Source: Pseudomonas benzenivorans (GTDB lineage Bacteria > Pseudomonadota > Gammaproteobacteria > Pseudomonadales > Pseudomonadaceae). Taken from it: DNA of 64,000 nucleotides. The notes below the pieces were generated by a model that worked only from the letters and a program-made list of their open reading frames with translations, was not told where the DNA came from and searched no databases. Where the stretch lies: positions 18,754 to 82,753 of the forward strand of contig NZ_FNCT01000023.1 of NCBI RefSeq assembly GCF_900100495.1, in the 5' to 3' direction. The position numbers and the translations under genes were made by a program. Positions 25,340-34,154 of this stretch are shown here, one piece after another (positions within the stretch are counted from its first letter, which is position 1; each line of letters opens with the position of its first letter).

Positions 25340-27232
25340 ATGAGCCAAGTTGCATCTGCATTTGCCATTTCCTCAATAAAAGACGTTCTTCGTATCGAGA
25401 ATGTCTCGCTAGAAGACCGGGGCATGGCACCCAGCACGTATGAGTTGATTCGACGTAGCGCGGAGTTTAATCCAGATTCTATTGCGCTGACCTTTTTGCT
25501 GAATGGGAACAGCGAGGAGAAACCCTATCAGCTGAGCTATGCAGAGCTGTTTGCCAAAATTACGCAGACGGCGAATGCGTTCCATAGGCTGGGCATTCGG
25601 CCGGGGAAAGCGGTTTCATTTCTACTGCCGAACCTCCCTCATACGCATTTCACAATATGGGGTGGTGAGGCAGCGGGCGTAGTTAACGCCATCAATCCAA
25701 TGCTTGATAGTGAACACATCGCTGAACTCCTCCGGGCGTCCAACTCTGAAGTGCTAGTGACATTAGCACCTGCTCCAGGAAAAGATGCGTGGAGCAACAT
25801 TATTGAGCTACGAGACCGCATTCCCGAGCTGAAGCACATCGTTACGGTGGACATGGGCAGCTATATAGGTGAGCCATTACAAAGCGTTCTTCCAGAGGGT
25901 GTGTTCGACTTTGATGAGCTTATCGCTCAATGCCCCGCAGATCACCTTGAAAGCGGACGAATTATTAACCCAGACGACGTTGCATCGTATTTTCATACAG
26001 GAGGTACTACCGGCACTCCAAAGCTCGCACCTCATACCCATCGAAATGAGGTGGCGATGGCGATGATCATGGCGATGACCATGGGTTTCAGTGCCGATGA
26101 CACCACTCTCTGTGGTCTCCCTCTATTTCATGTAAATGGTGTAATGGTAACGGGCCTGGCTCCATTCTATGCCGGCGCCAAGGTACTTTTAGCCACGCCT
26201 CAGGGTTATCGCAATGGCTCTTTGATCGCAAATTTCTGGCGGATCATCGAACGCTATCGCGTTAGTTTTTTCAGTGGTGTACCAACGATCTATGCACGCC
26301 TGCTCCAAGTCCCCGGTGCCGGCTGCGACCTGAGTAGTCTTCGCTATGCCCTGTGCGGTGCTGCGCCTATGCCGGTGGAGTTGATCCACCAATTTGAGCG
26401 AAAAACTGGCCTTAAGGTGATCGAGGGCTACGGCATGACCGAGGGTACCTGTGCGAGCAGCTGCAACCCATTTGCAGGCGAGCGACGTCCAGGCTCTATT
26501 GGGCTAAGAATGCCCTATTGCGAAGTTAAAGTTGCGATATTGGATGGCAATGGGGACTTTGTTCGCGATGCCGAAGTGAATGAGATCGGCACCGTCTGCT
26601 TACGTGGAGTCGCCGTCTTCAACGGTTATCTGCAAGCTGAAAAGAACCGCGGCATTTGGATCGATGGAGATTGGTTTAACACTGGCGACCTGGGGCGCAT
26701 GGATGCGGATAGCTACATATGGCTTACAGGCAGAAGCAAGGATTTGATCATTCGTGGCGGTCATAACATTGATCCACAAGTTATCGAAGAAGCGCTACAC
26801 AAGCATCCTGCTGTAGCCATAGCAGCCGCAGTCGGGAAGCCAGACCTAAATGCAGGTGAGCTGCCGGTGGTATACGTTCAGCTCGTACCAGCTGCCAGTG
26901 TGACGGCCGAAGAGTTACTGGAGCACGCGGCTGCTCATATCCCGGAGCGAGCAGCGGTACCAAAGAACGTGTGGATCATCGAGACCATTCCGACAACGTC
27001 CGTAGGAAAAACCTTCAAACCCAGCCTCCGCTTTGATGCGATTCAGCGAGTGTTCGAAGAGCATCTTCGCTGTCTGGATGCAGGCTTGAAGGTGGAGGTA
27101 GCTGCCGATGAAGTTCATGGCCTGCTTGCTCGTGTCTATGTGACTAATCATAACGATGCACTTAAGGCAGCCATTGAACAGAGCCTCAGCGGCTTTGCCA
27201 TTCGCTACAAGATAATGAGAAATGATTGCTAA
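25340..27232 (+). CDS. AMP-forming acyl-CoA synthetase, cluster A
   Basis: The protein has 630 aa. Adenylation motifs appear in order: FHTGGTTGTPKLAPHTH (P-loop), LPLFHVNGVM, GYGMTEGTCA, WFNTGDLG, GRSKDLIIRGGHNIDP, and a C-terminal catalytic Lys in TSVGKTFKP. The last 60 residues extend beyond the usual end. It should activate a carboxylic acid to its CoA ester. It is not closely similar to the ligase of cluster B (34961-36526), so two acids or two stages are served. A 255-bp gene-free gap precedes it. Confidence 0.9.
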   Translation: MSQVASAFAISSIKDVLRIENVSLEDRGMAPSTYELIRRSAEFNPDSIALTFLLNGNSEEKPYQLSYAELFAKITQTANAFHRLGIRPGKAVSFLLPNLPHTHFTIWGGEAAGVVNAINPMLDSEHIAELLRASNSEVLVTLAPAPGKDAWSNIIELRDRIPELKHIVTVDMGSYIGEPLQSVLPEGVFDFDELIAQCPADHLESGRIINPDDVASYFHTGGTTGTPKLAPHTHRNEVAMAMIMAMTMGFSADDTTLCGLPLFHVNGVMVTGLAPFYAGAKVLLATPQGYRNGSLIANFWRIIERYRVSFFSGVPTIYARLLQVPGAGCDLSSLRYALCGAAPMPVELIHQFERKTGLKVIEGYGMTEGTCASSCNPFAGERRPGSIGLRMPYCEVKVAILDGNGDFVRDAEVNEIGTVCLRGVAVFNGYLQAEKNRGIWIDGDWFNTGDLGRMDADSYIWLTGRSKDLIIRGGHNIDPQVIEEALHKHPAVAIAAAVGKPDLNAGELPVVYVQLVPAASVTAEELLEHAAAHIPERAAVPKNVWIIETIPTTSVGKTFKPSLRFDAIQRVFEEHLRCLDAGLKVEVAADEVHGLLARVYVTNHNDALKAAIEQSLSGFAIRYKIMRNDC

Positions 27233-27416
27233 GCGCTTATGGCGAGCAAGTAGGCTTTCCGCTGCCTAAATTTCTGGCGGCCACTTATTTCTCCCAGAAG
27301 GCGCTCAGTTTAGAGAGGCCAAATTGCCTGATCATCGTAAGTTTCTGTGGCGCTAGCGGTAAGTTCATGTTGGTCGATTTTTTGGTGAGTCATTTAAACG
27401 CAGGGGTATTTGATTT

Positions 27417-28217
27417 ATGTGGAATTGTGTAGAAATGAACATTGATGGAACCATTGCCACGATTCGTTTAAATCGTCCGGATAAACAGAACTCCGTGAAT
27501 GCCCAGCTTCTATTGGAGCTAACTGCCTATGGCAAGAAACTGAAATCTAACAAGGACATTCGCGCTGTAATCATCGTTGGCAATGGGGAGTCGTTCTGCT
27601 CAGGGATGGATTTGAAAGAAATCTTGGCTGGTGGAGTCATGAGTAAAGTTATGGCTTTTCTACCGCTCTGGAAGCCGTTCATGAATCGCTATCAGAAAAT
27701 GTCTATGATCTGGCGATCTCTTAGCGTTCCTGTCATTGCGGCCATTCATGGCAACTGTTTCGGAGCCGGCTTGCAGATTGCCCTCGGCGCCGATATTCGC
27801 TTCGCGGAGCCCAATGCACAGTTATCCATAATGGAGTCGCAGTGGGGGCTAGTTCCCGATATGGGGGGTACCGTGCTGCTACGTGAACTGCTGGCTAAAG
27901 ACGTGGCAATGGAGCTGACATTGTCCGGTCGCATTATCGACGCCCGGAAGGCCCTACAACTAGGACTGGTCACCCACATCACTAATGATCCGCTGGGGGA
28001 CTCTCGGGCTCTGGCCTTGGAGTTTTCTGAGCGCTCTCCAGATGCACTGGCTGCCGCGAAAAAGCTGCTGATCGGCGCCTGGAGCAACTCCGAAAGGAGC
28101 GCGCTGGCGTTGGAGCGGTTGTGGCAGAGGCGGGTAATCGGTAAAGAGAACCAAACCATTTCCGTACGCCGCCGTTTGCAGAGGTCGCAAGAGAAATACC
28201 TCAAACGAACCTGGTGA
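27417..28217 (+). CDS. Crotonase-family protein with a TetR partner, cluster A
   Basis: The protein has 266 aa; an AGGGG site precedes ATG 27417. Motifs are FCSGMDLKEI, HGNCFGAGLQIALGADIRF and SIMESQWGLVPDMGGT, which keeps Glu and Asp at the two catalytic positions. The C-terminus is strongly basic. By eye it is about two-thirds identical to the product of 44979-45782, including LPLWKPFMNRYQ and ERLWQRRVIGK. Each copy is followed directly by a tetR gene. The pair is a duplicated module. Likely an enoyl-CoA hydratase/isomerase or C-C hydrolase. Confidence 0.87.
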   Translation: MWNCVEMNIDGTIATIRLNRPDKQNSVNAQLLLELTAYGKKLKSNKDIRAVIIVGNGESFCSGMDLKEILAGGVMSKVMAFLPLWKPFMNRYQKMSMIWRSLSVPVIAAIHGNCFGAGLQIALGADIRFAEPNAQLSIMESQWGLVPDMGGTVLLRELLAKDVAMELTLSGRIIDARKALQLGLVTHITNDPLGDSRALALEFSERSPDALAAAKKLLIGAWSNSERSALALERLWQRRVIGKENQTISVRRRLQRSQEKYLKRTW

Positions 28218-28234
28218 ACGCAGCAGGAGGTGAC

Positions 28235-28792
28235 ATGAGCCGATATCCCAGAGATCGAGCGGAAAATACGCGGCTGGATATTCTGGAGTCAGCCTCTGTG
28301 TTGTTTCGTCGACATGGTGTGGCACGAGTTAGCCTGTTCAAGATCATGGCGCAAATCAGTATGACCCAGGGCGGGTTCTACAAGTACTTCGACTCCAAGG
28401 AGGCGCTGGCAGAGGAGGTCTGCCTTCATGCGTTCCAGCAGACACAGGCGCTGTGGAAAACGGCGCTTGAAGAGTCATCACCACTAAAGGACTTAATCGG
28501 CCAGTACATCTGCAACGCTCGGAAAGGCTTCTGTCCCCTGGTGTCACTGGGCCAGGACGCCGCGGATCTGCCTGAAGGCGACTCGTTTGCCCGCATCTAC
28601 AGTACCGGGGCGCAATCCTTGCTGCAAACGGTGGTCGGTGCCGCCCAGGACCAGGGCGTTGCGCGATCGCGCGACCAGGCGTTGGTCTACTTCGCAGCGA
28701 TGGTAGGCGTCGCGCATTTGGCTCGGTCTGTTAGTCCTGAAGCTTGGGTGGAGGAAATCGAAGCCGCATTGCTCGAACAACTGACGCAGTAA
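28235..28792 (+). CDS. TetR-family regulator 1
   Basis: The protein has 185 aa. The start is ATG 28235 behind AGGAGG; the frame to 28214 would overlap the crotonase gene. The N-terminal HTH is TRLDILESASVLFRRHGVARVSLFKIMAQISMTQGGFYKYFDSKEAL. The C-terminal ligand domain resembles that of the TetR at 45798 (VSLGQDAAD versus IALGHDAAG). It sits directly after the crotonase gene, so it probably represses this module in response to a CoA ester or free acid. Confidence 0.87.
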   Translation: MSRYPRDRAENTRLDILESASVLFRRHGVARVSLFKIMAQISMTQGGFYKYFDSKEALAEEVCLHAFQQTQALWKTALEESSPLKDLIGQYICNARKGFCPLVSLGQDAADLPEGDSFARIYSTGAQSLLQTVVGAAQDQGVARSRDQALVYFAAMVGVAHLARSVSPEAWVEEIEAALLEQLTQ

Positions 28793-28928
28793 TGCTGCAG
28801 ACCATCAAGGGCCGGGTGGCACGAGAGCCAGGTACATCCTCCATCTGCATCCGACGGGCAATATGTGATCGCGAGGGGGCTATCGTCGACACCGGTTTGC
28901 GCACCGCGAATGCTGAGAGCACCTCATC

Positions 28929-29750
28929 TCAGTGCTCTTGGGCCAGCGACAGTGCCGGCAGTTCACGCACGCTGTCCACTGGGTTCAGCAGATGAGCACC
29001 GAGGGCGACGATGCGCTCCACCGGCTGAACTCCCCCTCCCAGCACCGCATCCTCCTGTTTCAGGCGCATCACGCGTAAGGGGCGCAGTTCTACCTTGCCG
29101 TTGGCGTCGATGATCCAGACGCCGGTGCACTGGCCTTTGTCATGCAGGGCACCGAGTGGGACGTGAACTAGTTATGGTTGGGACCCACCTTCCAGGCATA
29201 GGCTGATGGTCGATCCGATGGCCAGGGCAGTGGAGTCACCACCCAAGGGGGAGCGGGCACCGAAGGTGCGGGTGGTGTCCGCGGCGGCGGACAGCTCGAG
29301 CCGGGTAGCGGGCATCGCGTCGCCCCTGGCACCGTAGGGTGAGGCACGGGCTGCGTTGTCGGTCAGGGCACGCTGGGTTTACGGAATGTCGATGACCGCT
29401 TCACGGGCGCCTCCGTGGGCGAGGCAGGCGACGATCTGGCCTTCTGCAACCACCTGACCGCGGTCCATACGCACGTCGATGATCACACCGTCGCCATCGG
29501 CCTTGAGGGTGGAGTAGGTTCGGCAGTTCTCTACCTCAGCGGCTTCGGACGTGGCCGCGGTCTGTTCGGTCTGGGCAATTCGCAGGTGTGTCGCTGCCTG
29601 ATCGAGCACCTGGCGCGACGCTGCGCCTGTAGCGGGCTTCATCGTCACGGGCCTGGCGCAGTTCGGCCTCGGTGGCGATTCGTCATTCAATTGCTGCGTA
29701 GGCCAAACACAAACGGCAGAGCAATGTCGTAGAGCCTTTAGTAAATCGTC
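28929..29750 (-). pseudogene. Remnant of an RND efflux periplasmic adaptor (MFP) gene
   Basis: Minus-strand translation gives CRTYSTLKADGDGVIIDV and GQVVAEGQIVACLAHGG (barrel-sandwich/lipoyl part), then after a stop TRTFGARSPLGGDS (beta-barrel part), another stop, and LVHVPLGALHDKGQ ... ERIVALGAHLLNPVDSVREL (C-terminal domain) ending at 28929. At least two in-frame stops break it and its 5' end is missing. No RND pump gene is nearby. From 29751 to 30007 I see only short hydrophobic debris. Confidence 0.8.
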
Positions 29751-30007
29751 ACCGCACACTGCAAGCAGGCATGTTTGTCCGATCCCGGATTATCCTAGCT
29801 CCGTTCTCCAACTGGCACTTGCCGTTTACATCACTTGGCATTCGCAGCAACGGCGCATCGTCGAGCTAATGCCCGAGCAGTGCGGAGTTGCTCTGACATT
29901 GGCCGCTTCGCCCATGTTCTGCGGCATCGATGTCATATTGGCCGCGGCGAGATGGCTCTACCCGGAATATTGCTACCTACCTGTTGCTCGCCCCGCTAAT
30001 CCCTCTG

Positions 30008-30592
30008 CTACTGGCTTTCGTCTTTCTGAGACTCTCTGAGGGGGCGCTCACGGGTGTGCGCATCCGCGCATTCGCTGACGTGATTGGCGGTCTGCCGCGG
30101 CACGCTGCGAAGGGGCTTGCGCAGCTTGTCCAGACGCTCATGCGTTGAATCGTCCGCACCCGGGCCAGGGCGCAGGCCCAGGTTTTCCAGGCCAAGAGGT
30201 TCGCCGTTGATATCTACTAATTGAACGGGAGCGAGCGTTTCTCCGGTCTTGCGGTTGATAGGAATCAGCGGGGCGCCCTCCGGTAACGGATTCCATTTAT
30301 CCCCCCATTGCAGCATGGCGATGATGATCACATGCACGTCTCGGCCTTTCTCGGTCAGTGCGTACTCGGTACCGATGCCGACGTTTTTTTTCACAACGAT
30401 GTTGTGTTCCTGAAGCAGTTTAAGACGCTTGGACAGGATGCCCTTGGAAATTTCCAGATTGCGCTGAAACTCATCGAACTTCGCGGCTCCCCAGAGCAGC
30501 TCTCGAATGATCAACAGGTTCCACCAGTCGCCGAGTACATCAACTGAGCGGGCGACAGAGCAATTCCGATTTTCGAAGGTAATTCGTTCCAC
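30008..30592 (-). CDS. HxlR-family transcriptional regulator 3
   Basis: The protein has 194 aa. GTG 30592 lies eight bases after GGAG; the longer frame to 30664 runs through a 13-base A run and the divergent promoter. Family motifs are ENRNCSVARSVDVLGDWWNLLIIRELLWG, FDEFQRNLEISKGILSKRLKLLQEHNI and YALTEKGRDV. A C-terminal extension contains GPGADD, as in HxlR2. Two GGTTCT palindromes lie in the divergent promoter and are its likely operators. It probably controls the 30735/DUF1329 genes. Confidence 0.87.
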   Translation of the reverse strand: MERITFENRNCSVARSVDVLGDWWNLLIIRELLWGAAKFDEFQRNLEISKGILSKRLKLLQEHNIVVKKNVGIGTEYALTEKGRDVHVIIIAMLQWGDKWNPLPEGAPLIPINRKTGETLAPVQLVDINGEPLGLENLGLRPGPGADDSTHERLDKLRKPLRSVPRQTANHVSECADAHTRERPLRESQKDESQ

Positions 30593-30647
30593 GTGCAGTT
30601 CTCCGTAATCGTCGGCTGCTTCTGTGCGGCAAAAAAAAAAAAATTCA

Positions 30648-30704
30648 TTGACAGGTTCTATCATAGCACCTAATTTTCAAATGCGCTGGTTCTGTAATAG
30701 AACC
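30648..30704 (+). promoter_or_regulatory. Promoter with two GGTTCT palindromes (HxlR3 operators)
   Basis: TTGACA (30648-30653), 17 bp, TAATTT (30671-30676) is a near-consensus sigma70 promoter. The spacer itself is GGTTCT-N5-AGCACC (30654-30670), and GGTTCT-N5-AGAACC (30688-30704) is a perfect palindrome 34 bp further on, in phase. Binding at both would occlude the promoter. Confidence 0.8.
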
Positions 30705-30734
30705 GCACCTGAAAATTCTTTCTGAGGTCTATCC

Positions 30735-31025
30735 ATGATCAAGTATCTCCTGACAGCGGCGACCTTCCTCGGTGCCGTCACGGCACAGGCTGAGCCATGC
30801 GTCACTAACGAAGTGGACGAGTCTCTGCTGACGGCAGAGATCGCCTTCGCAATTGGTAACTGCCACTTGGCTCAGGTAGTCGATGGAATGGGTGGAGTTC
30901 CAGATCTCCAATATGCCCACAGCTGGTTTCTCAAGGCACAGCAACTGGGCTCAAGCGGTGCAAGCGATAGCTTGAAGATGGTTGGACAGAAACTCGACAA
31001 GGCTGACCATACAGATGAAAAGTAA
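30735..31025 (+). CDS. Small secreted protein, Sel1-like, coupled to DUF1329
   Basis: The protein has 96 aa. It has a clear signal peptide (MIKYLLTAATFLGAVTAQA) followed by a mature part with two Cys and a Sel1/TPR-like helix pair (YAHSWFLKAQQLGSSGASDSLKMVGQKL). It is likely periplasmic. Its stop codon lies inside the start of the DUF1329 gene (ATG 31015), so translation is coupled and the two probably function together. Confidence 0.65.
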   Translation: MIKYLLTAATFLGAVTAQAEPCVTNEVDESLLTAEIAFAIGNCHLAQVVDGMGGVPDLQYAHSWFLKAQQLGSSGASDSLKMVGQKLDKADHTDEK

Positions 31026-32349
31026 AATAAAAATTCCGGCTGTACTTGTTGCATTGACAATGACAATCAATGCCCCGGTGTATGCAGACAACCTGACTCC
31101 CCTAGGTGCCGAACTGTCGGGGAACGCCGATGGCTCTATTCCTGAATGGACCGGTGGGCTCAGTCGTAACATCAAGCAGGAACAGGCATCTAGTCAACTC
31201 ACAGATCCGTTTGCTAATGACCCCATAAAGTTCTCCATCAACTATGAGAACCACAAGAAGTATAAGGACCACTTGACTCCTGGGCAAATAGAGCAGCTAC
31301 GCCGAAATCCTGATGATTACCAGCTGAATATCTATGAAACGCGGCGGACCGCTAAGCTACCAGAACATGTTTATCAGTCTGCTCAGCAGAATGCAGAAAC
31401 AGCAAAACTGGCCGCTGACGGTAACGGGGTTGTTGACTATCATGGTTATTATCCATTTATTCACCCTAAAAATGGATTGGAAGCTGTCTGGAACCATTTC
31501 ATGCGCTATCGCGGGGGCAGTTTGTATAGGGTGCATACCCAGGTAATCACCCAAGGTAACGGGAGTTTCAGCGAGGTACAGCTGGAAGATCGTGCCGCCT
31601 GGCCAGAGAACTTGAATGGCTTTGATCCCGTGAATGATGCGAATATCATGGTCTTTTCCACGCAGAAAGTTACCGGGCCTGCGCGTTTGGCCGGAAATAT
31701 CCTTCTGGTACATGAAACGATCAACCAAGTTGAACAACCTCGTCTGGCATGGATCTACAACTCCGGGCAACGCCGGGTACGGCGGGCCCCACAGGTTGCC
31801 TATGACGGCCCAGGTACCGCAGCGGACGGCCTCAGGACTTCCGATAATTACGATATGTATACAGGTTCTCCAGACCGCTATGACTGGAAGCTTGAGGGTA
31901 AGCAGGAAATCTATATTCCATATAACAACTATCGGTTGACGGCCAATAATCTGTCGACAAATGAGTTAATTAAGAAGGGACATCTCAATCCCGAGCACCT
32001 TCGATATGAGAAGCACCGCATCTGGAAGGTTGTTGGAACTTTAAAGAAAGGCATGCGACATATCTACGCCAAGCGCGTTTTCTATATTGATGAAGATACT
32101 TGGCAGATCGCGCTGGCAGAGCACTACGATAGTAGGGGAGGGCTATGGCGTTTTTCTGAGGGCTTCCATGTTCAATATGACTATGCTGACACGCCGTGGT
32201 ATGCTGGAGAAGCCATATACGACTTTACTGACAATAGATATTTGGTCGTAGGGGTTATTTATAACAGTCAGCAGCCCATCACTTTTGGATTCAGGGCTAG
32301 CAAGGCAGAATTCACTCCATCTGCACTGAGGTCCCAAGGAGTTCGTTGA
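31015..32349 (+). CDS. DUF1329 protein (LolA/LolB-like periplasmic or outer-membrane factor), cluster A
   Basis: The protein has 444 aa. ATG 31015 begins a proper signal peptide (MKSKIKIPAVLVALTMTINAPVYA); the frame to 30982 does not. DUF1329 hallmarks include NLTPLGAELSGNADGSIPEWTGGL, PARLAGNILLVHETINQ and RRVRRAPQVAYDGPGTAADGLRT. Family members accompany catabolic genes for steroids, terpenoids and other hydrophobic compounds and probably help carry them across the envelope. A paralogue with the same motifs lies at 43553-44938. The usual DUF1302 partner is not encoded here. Confidence 0.88.
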   Translation: MKSKIKIPAVLVALTMTINAPVYADNLTPLGAELSGNADGSIPEWTGGLSRNIKQEQASSQLTDPFANDPIKFSINYENHKKYKDHLTPGQIEQLRRNPDDYQLNIYETRRTAKLPEHVYQSAQQNAETAKLAADGNGVVDYHGYYPFIHPKNGLEAVWNHFMRYRGGSLYRVHTQVITQGNGSFSEVQLEDRAAWPENLNGFDPVNDANIMVFSTQKVTGPARLAGNILLVHETINQVEQPRLAWIYNSGQRRVRRAPQVAYDGPGTAADGLRTSDNYDMYTGSPDRYDWKLEGKQEIYIPYNNYRLTANNLSTNELIKKGHLNPEHLRYEKHRIWKVVGTLKKGMRHIYAKRVFYIDEDTWQIALAEHYDSRGGLWRFSEGFHVQYDYADTPWYAGEAIYDFTDNRYLVVGVIYNSQQPITFGFRASKAEFTPSALRSQGVR

Positions 32350-32534
32350 CCATCTATGGTGGAAATGCCAGAGTGAAACTGGTGTTTCCTTCTTAGATAG
32401 GAGTGCGTAGCAGGACGTTATCGGAAACAATATGATTGCTATCTAGGCTTGCACGCCGCTCCAAGGCCCCCAAGGTGTGGCGTCCCTAGTTCATCGACAC
32501 CCCGCCATTTGATAACGCAAAGCGTTAAATCTAA

Positions 32535-33726
32535 GGATCCTCTGAAGTAGCCATGCATTTCTGGCTGACTTCAGCCTCCGCTGATTTCAAAAGCGGTAAA
32601 TCGACCAAAATCGATCAGATCACCCGCTCATTTCTGTGTTTTTAGCCGCCGCGAGAGCCTCGCGGCGGCTATTGCCCACATTACGGGCGCACCTCTCCTG
32701 CATTTGTCAGTAAATGTCGGCGTGCCATCCACAGGTTGGACAGCGCAAACAGGGTCACCAGTTGCGCAGTGTTCTTGGCTAGGCCACGGAAGCGCGTCTT
32801 CACATAACCGAACTGACGCTTAATCACCCGGAACGGATGCTCGACCTTGGCACGCATCTGGGCTTTGGCCTTCTCAATCTTGCGCTTGGCTTTGTACAGC
32901 GCGCTGCGCTTATCGAGTTTCTTGTAGGTGCTGCGGCGTGCGGCAACCTGCCAGATCACTTGACGGCCCTCATGCTCGGGACGCTTCTCGACACCGGTAT
33001 AGCCAGCATCGGCACCCACCATGTTTTCCTCGCCGTGCAACAGCTTGTCGACCTGGGTGACATCCGCCACATTGGCTGCCGTACCCACCACGCTATGCAC
33101 CAAGCCCGACTCGTCATCCACCCCGATGTGCGCCTTCATGCCGAAGTAGTATTGCTGGCCTTTCCTGGTCTGGTGCATCTCCGGATCGCGCTTACCGTCC
33201 TTGTTCTTGGTGGAACTCGGCGCATTGATCAGCGTGGCATCGACGATGGTGCCTTGGCGCAGCGACAGACCTCGGTCGCCCAGATAGCCGTTGATCACGG
33301 CCAGGATTCCGGCGGCTAGTTCATGCTTCTCCAGCAAACGGCGGAAGTTGAGGATGGTGGTTTCGTCAGGGATGCGCTCCAGGCCCAGCCCCGCGAACTG
33401 GCGCAGGATGGTGGTCTCGTACAGCGCCTCCTCCATCGCCGGATCGCTGTAGCCGAACCAGTTCTGCATCAGATGAATCCGCAGCATCGCTATCAGAGGG
33501 TAGGACGGACGACCGCCTTCACCCTTGGGGTAGTGCGGCTCGATCAGGGTAATCAAACCCTTCCACGGCACCACCTGATCCATCTCGATCAGGAACAGTT
33601 CCTTGCGGGTCTGCTTGCGCTTGCCGGCGTACTCGGCGTCGGCGGAGGTCATCTGCTTCATCGGGATACTCGGGCAACGGGATCGGCGTATTTCACCAGA
33701 TTCGGGAACTCTTCTTCAGAGTTTCC
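32535..33726 (-). mobile_element. IS5-family insertion sequence, intact
   Basis: Terminal inverted repeats of 13 bp (32535-32547 and 33714-33726, 11 of 13 matching, ending CTCTGAAG inward) are flanked by the 4-bp target duplication CTAA at 32531-32534 and 33727-33730. The element is 1192 bp with one transposase gene. A perfect 13-bp-stem hairpin (32643-32671) lies behind the transposase stop. Before the element, 32350-32530 contains only a small palindrome and no gene. Confidence 0.88.
32681..33661 (-). CDS. IS5-family transposase
   Basis: The protein has 326 aa and appears full length. The DDE fold is visible: GTIVDATLINAPSSTKNKDGKRDPEM (first Asp), VVGTAANVADVTQVDKLLHGEENMVGADAGYTG (second Asp) and KVEHPFRVIKRQFGYVKTRFRGLAKN (Glu with the YREK-like block). 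The N-terminus has a DUF772 region (GGRPSYPLIAMLRIHLMQNWFGYSD). Open reading frame, paired ends and target duplication together suggest a recent, possibly active copy. Confidence 0.93.
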   Translation of the reverse strand: MKQMTSADAEYAGKRKQTRKELFLIEMDQVVPWKGLITLIEPHYPKGEGGRPSYPLIAMLRIHLMQNWFGYSDPAMEEALYETTILRQFAGLGLERIPDETTILNFRRLLEKHELAAGILAVINGYLGDRGLSLRQGTIVDATLINAPSSTKNKDGKRDPEMHQTRKGQQYYFGMKAHIGVDDESGLVHSVVGTAANVADVTQVDKLLHGEENMVGADAGYTGVEKRPEHEGRQVIWQVAARRSTYKKLDKRSALYKAKRKIEKAKAQMRAKVEHPFRVIKRQFGYVKTRFRGLAKNTAQLVTLFALSNLWMARRHLLTNAGEVRP

Positions 33727-34008
33727 CTAAGGGGCAAATTGCCGTACCCACTGACACGCCGATTTCTTGATCGACTGTGACGTCCGGAGTACCTGCCAAA
33801 TCGGATGATCTAGGCGCCAAGCTGACAGCGGGACCTGCTGCTCAATTTGCTCCACTAATCGGTCCGACGGTGCCCTTTCGCCTCTCTTATAAGCCAGAAG
33901 CTTGCCATTCTTGATGGGGTCATCGCGCGGAATTTTTGCGGGCCCTACTGACAAGGCCTTCCTGGGAAAATTCTTTATATGATGGTCGTTTGACTGGCCG
34001 CCGGCCAT
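33727..34008 (-). CDS. Uncertain remnant frame beside the IS5 element
   Basis: The frame has about 93 codons. The segment IPRDDPIKNGKLLAYKRGERAPSDRLVEQIEQQVPLSAWRLDHPIWQVLRTSQSI looks like real protein, but no ribosome site precedes any start and upstream codons are poor. The stop is formed at the IS target site. It may be the end of an older gene whose 5' part was replaced by the Crp/Fnr gene region. No function assigned. Confidence 0.3.
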   Translation of the reverse strand: MAGGQSNDHHIKNFPRKALSVGPAKIPRDDPIKNGKLLAYKRGERAPSDRLVEQIEQQVPLSAWRLDHPIWQVLRTSQSIKKSACQWVRQFAP

Positions 34009-34154
34009 TTGTTTAGAGTCGTTACTTACCGACCATTTGGTTGGCAGCTGGGCATCGACTGCCGGGTGACTTGCAGGCGAGCGTGCTCTCCACCCCCAAC
34101 TGCCTGCTTGGTCCGTCGGTGTCGCGGGGTACTGTGCGAAGGAGACCGATAACA

